Shown: positions 5,455-9,929 of the stretch, in pieces
Numbering within the stretch: the stretch's first letter is position 1
Layout of the letters: every line of letters begins with the position of its first letter
NCBI GenBank assembly: GCA_046706685.1
Contig: JBJKPE010000143.1
Location: forward strand, 1-9,929
Direction of reading: 5' to 3'
Source: JARRRD01 sp046706685
Lineage (GTDB): Bacteria; Nitrospirota; Thermodesulfovibrionia; Thermodesulfovibrionales; UBA6898
Length of the DNA stretch: 9,929 bases
Program-made: the position numbers and the translations under genes
The notes under the pieces: generated by a model
Told to the model about the DNA's origin: nothing
Database searches by the model: none
What the model saw: the letters and a program-made list of their open reading frames with translations, nothing else

Positions 5455-6800
5455 ATTCCCTGGATTTCCTGTTCCGTCCGAAAACTATCGCCGTCATCGG
5501 GGCTGCCCACACAGAGGAAAAGCTCGGCGGGGTGATTCTGAAGAACCTGCGCCGATACAAGGGAAAGGTCTACCCCGTCAACCCCAGCCACGATGAGCTG
5601 ATGGGACTCAGGTCCTATCCCTCTCTGAGCGAGGTCCCCGGGATGATTGATCTCTCCCTGATCGCCCGGCCAGCCTCTGAAGTTGCGGCGATCCTGAGGG
5701 AGCACAGGAACAAGGCCCGATTTGTTGTGATCATCAGTTCGGGATTCGCCGAGATCGGGCACAAAGACCTGCAGGACGAGATAAGGGAAATAGGAAAAGA
5801 GGCTGGCGTAAGGATACTCGGTCCTAACTGCATGGGTGTCTTCAACCCTTATGATAATCTGGACACCTTCTTCCTGCCTCCTGAGAAGGTGACAAGACCG
5901 AAGAAGGGGAATGTGGCTATCGTATCCCAGAGCGGCGCTTTTCTCCACTGCATTTTCGGCGTAATGCATACCGCCGGAATCGGGATCTCGCGGGCCGTCG
6001 CATACGGCAACGCCCTGGACATTGACGAATCTGATCTCTATGAATATCTCGCCGGCAACCCTGAGACAGACGTCGTCATTTCCTACATTGAATCCGTAAG
6101 AGACGGCAGAAGGTTCATCAACAAAGCGCGGCTGCTGACAGAAAAGAAGCCTCTTCTTGTGCTGAAATCGGGCAAAGGATCCAGCGGACAGGCGGCCGCA
6201 TACTCCCATACGGGAAGATTGGCCGGAAGGTACGAGGTATTCAGTTCGATACTTAAACAGTGGGGAATCAGGGAAGTCCGCGACTTCGACGAACTGACCG
6301 ACTCCTTAAAGGCTCTCTCCTATCAGCGACCCGCAAAAGGGAGAAGGGTCCTCATCGTGACTAACGGCGGCGGGTCCGGCGTTCTTGCATCGGACGAATG
6401 CATGAGGCAGGGGCTGGAGGTCGCGAAGTTGTCCGATTCCAGGGCAAAAAAAATGAGGAAGGAATTCCCGGATTTTTACGGGATCCACAACCCTGTAGAC
6501 CTGACCGCCCAGGTCAAAGACCAGGACTACATTGTCGCCCTGGATGAACTGCACGATGAGTACGACGGCTTTGTAATCATCGCCCTGACCGGCCTGACGG
6601 GCATCACCGAGGCTCTGGCCGGGCTCCTGAAGGATTTTAGAAGCAGGGTCAACAAACCGGTAGTTTTTCACACATCCTGCGGCTGTGAATCGGGGAGGCT
6701 GATCAGTCTGATCGAAAAAGCAGGTATCCCCGTATACCTTTCGCCTGAAAGGGCGGTAAAAGGATTGAAATCCCTACTGTTAGAGCCGGATGTCAATTAA
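5451..6800 (+). CDS. ADP-forming acyl-CoA synthetase, alpha-type (CoA-binding) subunit
   Basis: Proteins of this type, with an ATP-grasp beta subunit, convert acyl-CoA, ADP and phosphate into acid, CoA and ATP by way of a phosphohistidine. The 449 residues cover a Rossmann CoA-binding domain (IAVIGAA at 13-19), the GPNCMG motif at 124-129, SQSGAF at 159-164, the loop with the likely phosphorylated His253 in SHTG (252-255), and a third flavodoxin-like domain with TNGGGSG (304-310). The chain ends where the ATP-grasp domain would begin in fused proteins, so it corresponds to the separate alpha subunit. No beta subunit follows; the next gene is on the other strand. The ATGA overlap with the E2 gene implies coordinated production. 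A CoA-binding protein of other function, such as a protein acetyltransferase relative, is less likely because the catalytic His is present. Confidence 0.88.
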   Translation: MNSLDFLFRPKTIAVIGAAHTEEKLGGVILKNLRRYKGKVYPVNPSHDELMGLRSYPSLSEVPGMIDLSLIARPASEVAAILREHRNKARFVVIISSGFAEIGHKDLQDEIREIGKEAGVRILGPNCMGVFNPYDNLDTFFLPPEKVTRPKKGNVAIVSQSGAFLHCIFGVMHTAGIGISRAVAYGNALDIDESDLYEYLAGNPETDVVISYIESVRDGRRFINKARLLTEKKPLLVLKSGKGSSGQAAAYSHTGRLAGRYEVFSSILKQWGIREVRDFDELTDSLKALSYQRPAKGRRVLIVTNGGGSGVLASDECMRQGLEVAKLSDSRAKKMRKEFPDFYGIHNPVDLTAQVKDQDYIVALDELHDEYDGFVIIALTGLTGITEALAGLLKDFRSRVNKPVVFHTSCGCESGRLISLIEKAGIPVYLSPERAVKGLKSLLLEPDVN

Positions 6801-6834
6801 CCTCTCGCCGGCTTCCGGGAGGCGCCTTAATCCG

Positions 6835-6850
6835 AAGATCGATCTTTTTT
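6835..6850 (+). terminator. possible weak terminator after the E2/acyl-CoA synthetase operon
   Basis: The palindrome AAGATCGATCTT at 6835-6846 runs into a six-T run (6845-6850) 34 bases after the stop codon. A four-base stem is weak. A second small hairpin, CCGG-CTT-CCGG at 6808-6818, lies just before it. Confidence 0.3.
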
Positions 6851-7068
6851 CAGCTGCCTTCAATTTGTCGACCCGTTGGAAAGATCGGCGTACCCCCGGC
6901 TGATAGGAGAAGCCTCTGTTCCAGGTTTTTGGCCCTGGAGTAAAGAGGACACACCTTGTGGCGGATGCTCCCGCAGTATTCCTGTGTCTCAAAGGCACTG
7001 GGGACATAAACGCTTACACCCGCCTTGCATGTCATCATAAAATTACCCGTAAAAAAACCGCATTTCAT
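6850..7068 (-). CDS. small Cys-rich protein, 72 residues, unknown function
   Basis: Several frames are open in this stretch; I prefer this minus-strand one. It begins MKCGFFTGNFMMTCKA and contains VYVPSAFETQEYC and HKVCPLY, with cysteines at 3, 14, 32 and 40. The pattern C-x10-C-x17-C-x7-C-P-L-Y followed by a variable tail resembles small unnamed proteins I associate with Desulfobacterota and Nitrospirota genomes, where four cysteines could bind zinc or an iron-sulfur cluster; that binding is inference. The ATG has GGAG seven bases upstream. Residues after about 48 look less conserved in style. It converges with the acyl-CoA synthetase gene and diverges from the MoaD-like gene, with 192 bases between the two starts. 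Confidence 0.6.
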   Translation of the reverse strand: MKCGFFTGNFMMTCKAGVSVYVPSAFETQEYCGSIRHKVCPLYSRAKNLEQRLLLSAGGTPIFPTGRQIEGS

Positions 7069-7245
7069 ATCCTGACTCCATCCGCCGCCTGTCTACGGCC
7101 GTGCTTGTTCCGGCTCAAAGCCTTTTCTTTAAATATAATACAGGCACTGATCAAACGGTATAAGCGAACATGCGCCGGACACGTAGGACTGGTCAGCTTT
7201 TTTCTGTAGGGGATTGTCTTACTCTAAAGCGGATTCTGCCATATT

Positions 7246-7254
7246 TGATATAAT
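7246..7254 (+). promoter_or_regulatory. extended -10 promoter giving a leaderless MoaD-like mRNA
   Basis: TGATATAAT at 7246-7254 is a perfect TATAAT preceded by TGN. Transcription from it would start at about 7260-7261, which is the A of the ATG of the MoaD-like gene. No convincing -35 box stands 17 bases upstream, as is common with extended -10 promoters, and no ribosome-binding site precedes the ATG. Confidence 0.5.
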
Positions 7255-7260
7255 TTACTC

Positions 7261-7485
7261 ATGACTGTAAGGGTAAAACTTTTCGCTTCGCTGAGGGACT
7301 TCGGGCCGGAAGAGCAGGTCATGGAAATACCGGATAGCGGCACACTCGAAGACGTAGTAACGAGGCTTAAGCTGCCGGAAAGAATTCCACTGCTCAAGGT
7401 CGTCAACGGAGAGATCAGGAAGATGGATCATCGCCTCAGGGAAGGAGACGAAATCGCACTCTTTCCTCCCATCGGCGGCGGCTAA
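7261..7485 (+). CDS. MoaD/ThiS-family sulfur carrier protein
   Basis: MoaD-type proteins carry a C-terminal thiocarboxylate that supplies sulfur to the dithiolene of molybdopterin, the pterin used by molybdenum and tungsten enzymes. The 74-residue protein has the family's ubiquitin-like pattern: strand TVRVKLFASLRDF, helix LEDVVTRL, VVNGEI near 47-52, EGDEIALFPP at 61-70, and a final Gly-Gly-Gly. Full family length and an intact diglycine indicate it can be activated by adenylation. The aldehyde ferredoxin oxidoreductase gene nearby suggests service to its tungsten cofactor. The start has no ribosome-binding site and sits at the expected transcription start. Its stop TAA overlaps the stop of the convergent gene. 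Confidence 0.9.
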   Translation: MTVRVKLFASLRDFGPEEQVMEIPDSGTLEDVVTRLKLPERIPLLKVVNGEIRKMDHRLREGDEIALFPPIGGG

Positions 7486-8156
7486 CTGATCGCAGAGGAA
7501 TCTTCCTCCGGTACGGTGACCGTCAGAAAGATTCGATCGCAGAGAGAAAGCCGTTCAGCGTATTTCAGTGACTCCGGCTCGATGGAGGTGCCGTCCAGCG
7601 ATACATCCCTGCATCCCCGCCAGAACTCCGCGGATTGCCCTTTAAGAAAGTCCCTGATATCAGAGGATTTCACCAGTATCCCCCTTTCCAGAAAACCGGG
7701 GCCCAACTCCTCCAGAAGAAGATTGAATAACTTCAGGCGAACAACGCCGTCCCCCGCCGCGCACGCAATACCGGTCTCCCTGTAAGTGATCGAACCCCGG
7801 AAAGAGGAATACCTTCCCCCTCTTCGCATGGTTGCCCCGACCACACCCGGCATGGCAGCTGAAAGTGCAAGTGTCGCCCCGTCCCTGACAATTGCGGAAC
7901 CGAGATCATCTACGGGCCTGCCGTCAAGGAAGACGCTCTGTATTCTTTCGATTGAATCCGGGGTGAGCCCCATCTCGTTGCGCAGGAAGTCCTGAACGCT
8001 GCAGCCCACATGGGTCCGGAACATAAAGCCTCTCTGCAGAAGAAGAAGAAATACCGCAACAACCGAAGCGTCCGCAATAAAGGCCACATGCGTGTACCCG
8101 CTGCAACCCATCTCTGATCTGTTGTCGTCGCCCATTCGTGCAGCACCACTCTTCAT
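7482..8156 (-). CDS. uncharacterised protein with two degenerate MoaD-like beta-grasp domains
   Basis: I do not know a named family for this 224-residue protein. By eye it splits into two similar halves. The first (about 32-107) has hydrophobic VAVFLLLLQRG, then SVQDFLRNEMGL, SVFLDGRPVDD and DGATLALSAAMPGVVGA, the order of elements in MoaD/ThiS. The second (about 138-216) begins VVRLKLFNLLLEELGP, close to the VRVKLFASLRDFGP of the MoaD-like neighbour, then SSDIRDFL, DVSLDGTSIE and RIFLTVTVPEE. Neither half ends in Gly-Gly, so neither should act as a sulfur carrier. A scaffold or cofactor-handling partner of the oxidoreductase upstream is inference. The start is uncertain: ATG at 8156, 8135 and 8111 all have weak ribosome-binding sites, and the hydrophobic stretch at 31-40 is probably a buried strand rather than a membrane helix. 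Confidence 0.75.
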   Translation of the reverse strand: MKSGAARMGDDNRSEMGCSGYTHVAFIADASVVAVFLLLLQRGFMFRTHVGCSVQDFLRNEMGLTPDSIERIQSVFLDGRPVDDLGSAIVRDGATLALSAAMPGVVGATMRRGGRYSSFRGSITYRETGIACAAGDGVVRLKLFNLLLEELGPGFLERGILVKSSDIRDFLKGQSAEFWRGCRDVSLDGTSIEPESLKYAERLSLCDRIFLTVTVPEEDSSAIS

Positions 8157-8189
8157 CTTTATTGCGGGCTGGTCGCCGCCCTTTTAAAG

Positions 8190-8225
8190 AAAGAAGGAGA
8201 GACCCTCAGCAGTCTCTCCTTCTTT
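8190..8225 (-). terminator. strong hairpin terminator after the oxidoreductase gene
   Basis: AAAGAAGGAGAGAC at 8190-8203 and GTCTCTCCTTCTTT at 8212-8225 form a perfect 14-bp stem with an eight-base loop, 20 bases beyond the oxidoreductase stop codon. On the minus strand the stem ends in TTCTTTCTTT, a T-rich tail that supports factor-independent termination, although it is not a pure T-run. It separates the oxidoreductase from the next minus-strand gene and could be an attenuator. Confidence 0.7.
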
Positions 8226-8245
8226 GTAAACAATTCCCTTTTCGC

Positions 8246-9929
8246 TTACCAGTTGAAGACCTTGTCCAACTCTTCGTCTTTGACCTGGAAGGTGACATTA
8301 TGAGGCGGGATCGGTTCAGTCCTGAAGAAGCGCGGAAGCCGGTCCTGCGCGGAAGTAAAGCCCGCCCTTGCATTGAAATCACGTTCCATCGTGAGCACCG
8401 TTTTCCCGAGTTCCGTTACGCCGTCACCGGTGAGGTTCAGGCCGTAGAAGCTGTTGAGCATGTCGAGCAGGGCCTGGAACGTGTCGGGCTGATCCAGTAT
8501 CGCAAAAGCGATAAAGAGGCACATCCCAGTGGAATCAATGGCGGCTGTGGCGATCTGGAGATTTCTCGATAGTTCCACCTGGCCCTCAGGTTTCAGCGGA
8601 TTCACGTCTCCGCCGACCTTCAAAACGTTCTGGGCCACCGCGTATCCCGCCGTATGGTCCGCTCCCATCGTACTGGTGGCATAAGTCACGCCCATTCCCT
8701 GCACGGCGCGGGGGTCATAGGCCGGCATCGCCTGTCCCTTCACCACCGGGACCCTCTCAACGCCGTATGCCTTTCCTGTAAAGGCTGCGCCGTTGCCGAG
8801 GACGCGGCCGATGCAGGTGCCCTTGCCTACTTCGTGCACCAGGTCGATGGCTGCCTGGGCATCTCCGAACTTCGCAAGTCCAGCCTCCATGGCAACGCCG
8901 ATGGTGGCTCCCATCTCGATCGTGTCAAGGCCGTAGTTGTCGTCCAGAAAGTCCAGTTTTGCTATGGCATCCAGGTCGCAAATGCCACAGTTTCCGCCGT
9001 GGGCCCAGACCGTCTCGTATTCCGGCTGCTTGGTGAGATAGTGTCCGTCCTTGTCGTGGTATACCCCTGAACACCGGATGACGCACCCGCGATGACAGCC
9101 GTGGGTGGCAAGTCCGCCCCGTTTGACTTCCACTTCGGCCTGTGTCTCTCCGCTGATCTTTGCGGCATCGTCGAATCGGCCCTGCTTGAAGTTATAGGTG
9201 GGATATCCACCCACCTCGTTAAGGATGTTGGTAAGGATGTTGGTGCCGTAAGCGGGCAGGCCCTGACCGGTCACGGGATGAGATTTGAGCCCGTCGACAA
9301 ACCGCTTGTTCGCCTCCTTGAACTTCTCGGGGTCTTTTGGCGTCCTCATCGGCATGCCGGTGTCGTCCAGGACGATCACTTTAACCTTCTTGGAGCCCAT
9401 GACAGCGCCGACCCCGCCGCGTCCCGCGTGTCGTGTTGGCCGCAACTCCATGTCGGTGCAGGCCACTGACGCTGCGCTCATCTTCATTTCTCCTGCCGGC
9501 CCTATGGAGATGCATGCGATCTTGTCGCCGTATTCGGCCTTCATTTTCGCGATGAGATCGTAATTAGGGAGCATTTTGAGGCTGTTGTCTACAGCTATCT
9601 TTACTCCGTCCTTGTTGATGAATATTTTGTAGAGGTCATCGCCCTGAGGTTTGCCTTCGAGTACTATCGCCCTGTAACCAAGACGAGCCAGCACCTGGGA
9701 AGGCTGCCCCCCCGCATTGGCCTCTTTTATCCCACCGGTAAGCGGACTCTTGCAGCCGACCGAGATCCGTCCGGACATTGCGCCCGTGGTGCCGCTAAGC
9801 AACCCAGGGGCGATGACCAGCTTATTCTCGGTCCCCAGAGGATGGCACAGGGGCGGGACTTCTTTTGAAACAATCGCTGAGGTCAGCGCCCTCCCCCCGA
9901 ATCCGGCGTATTCACCCATTGGCAGCGAA
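8246..9929 (-). CDS. aldehyde ferredoxin oxidoreductase family protein (N-terminus outside window)
   Basis: AOR enzymes oxidise aldehydes to acids, or reduce acids, using a tungsten bis-pterin centre and one [4Fe-4S] cluster with ferredoxin-like partners. Residue numbers here count from an internal Met at 9919; the frame stays open to the window edge (reading S-L-P before it), and some 20-30 N-terminal residues are missing. Family marks are GGRALTS, the pterin-region KSPLTGGIKEANAGG (57-71), GAVMGSKKVK (171-180), cysteines 275, 279 and 283 in CHRGCVIRC, NYGLDTIEMG (328-337), and DSTGMC (462-467) with the fourth cluster cysteine. The chain ends at the usual place in family members. The Cys spacing C-x3-C-x3-C differs from the C-x2-C-x3-C of the Pyrococcus enzyme, indicating another subfamily with unknown substrate. 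A MoaD-like gene nearby fits its cofactor need. Confidence 0.93.
   Translation of the reverse strand, partial: SLPMGEYAGFGGRALTSAIVSKEVPPLCHPLGTENKLVIAPGLLSGTTGAMSGRISVGCKSPLTGGIKEANAGGQPSQVLARLGYRAIVLEGKPQGDDLYKIFINKDGVKIAVDNSLKMLPNYDLIAKMKAEYGDKIACISIGPAGEMKMSAASVACTDMELRPTRHAGRGGVGAVMGSKKVKVIVLDDTGMPMRTPKDPEKFKEANKRFVDGLKSHPVTGQGLPAYGTNILTNILNEVGGYPTYNFKQGRFDDAAKISGETQAEVEVKRGGLATHGCHRGCVIRCSGVYHDKDGHYLTKQPEYETVWAHGGNCGICDLDAIAKLDFLDDNYGLDTIEMGATIGVAMEAGLAKFGDAQAAIDLVHEVGKGTCIGRVLGNGAAFTGKAYGVERVPVVKGQAMPAYDPRAVQGMGVTYATSTMGADHTAGYAVAQNVLKVGGDVNPLKPEGQVELSRNLQIATAAIDSTGMCLFIAFAILDQPDTFQALLDMLNSFYGLNLTGDGVTELGKTVLTMERDFNARAGFTSAQDRLPRFFRTEPIPPHNVTFQVKDEELDKVFNW

Noticed and set aside
5412..6209. 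265-codon minus-strand open frame
   Set aside because: It is antisense to the acyl-CoA synthetase alpha gene, whose family motifs are intact; the antisense product has no recognisable features.
6958..7209. 83-codon plus-strand open frame and a 75-codon minus-strand frame at 6780-7007
   Set aside because: Both overlap the Cys-rich frame, which has the better ribosome-binding site and a patterned sequence; one of them also runs into the synthetase gene.
7069..7260. Possible molybdenum or tungsten cofactor riboswitch before the MoaD-like gene
   Set aside because: I could not match the conserved pairing, and the extended -10 box at the ATG suggests the transcript has no leader.
9917..9919. ATG at 9919 as the true start of the oxidoreductase
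   Set aside because: The frame stays open to the edge and the family has about 20-30 more residues before the GGR motif, so this Met is internal.

Overview
This window comes from a Gram-negative, probably anaerobic bacterium. The Mla-type lipid transporter implies an outer membrane. The aldehyde:ferredoxin oxidoreductase, the ADP-forming acyl-CoA synthetase subunit and a small Cys-rich protein suggest an anaerobe such as a member of the Nitrospirota or Desulfobacterota. This placement is inferred from gene content and style only.

Left part, positions 1-1190: an AT-rich stretch unlike the GC-richer remainder. It holds a DUF3800 gene and, overlapping its stop codon by an ATGA, a 46-residue highly charged small gene, both on the minus strand. 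To their left is a perfect 13-bp inverted repeat with a TATAAT hexamer in each arm, lying between or inside poorly defined coding ends.

Positions 1233-3856, minus strand: a compact lipid-transport operon in the order mlaE-mlaF-mlaD-mlaC (permease, ATPase, MCE protein, periplasmic carrier). No mlaA or mlaB lies next to it. A divergent 335-bp region (3857-4191) separates it from the next operon and carries candidate promoters for both sides, a palindrome and a leader hairpin.

Positions 4192-6800, plus strand: a 2-oxoacid dehydrogenase E2 acyltransferase overlapping (ATGA) an ADP-forming acyl-CoA synthetase alpha-type protein. Together they suggest that an acyl-CoA made by a 2-oxoacid dehydrogenase is used for ATP synthesis. 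The E1, E3 and ATP-grasp beta partners are not in the window.

Positions 6850-9929: a minus-strand small Cys-rich protein; a plus-strand MoaD/ThiS-like sulfur carrier that looks leaderless; a minus-strand uncharacterised protein that reads by eye as two degenerate MoaD-like beta-grasp domains in tandem; and the C-terminal ~560 residues of a tungsten-type aldehyde ferredoxin oxidoreductase running off the right edge. The last three genes form a coherent pterin-cofactor enzyme neighbourhood and hold the most interesting undescribed item, the tandem beta-grasp protein.
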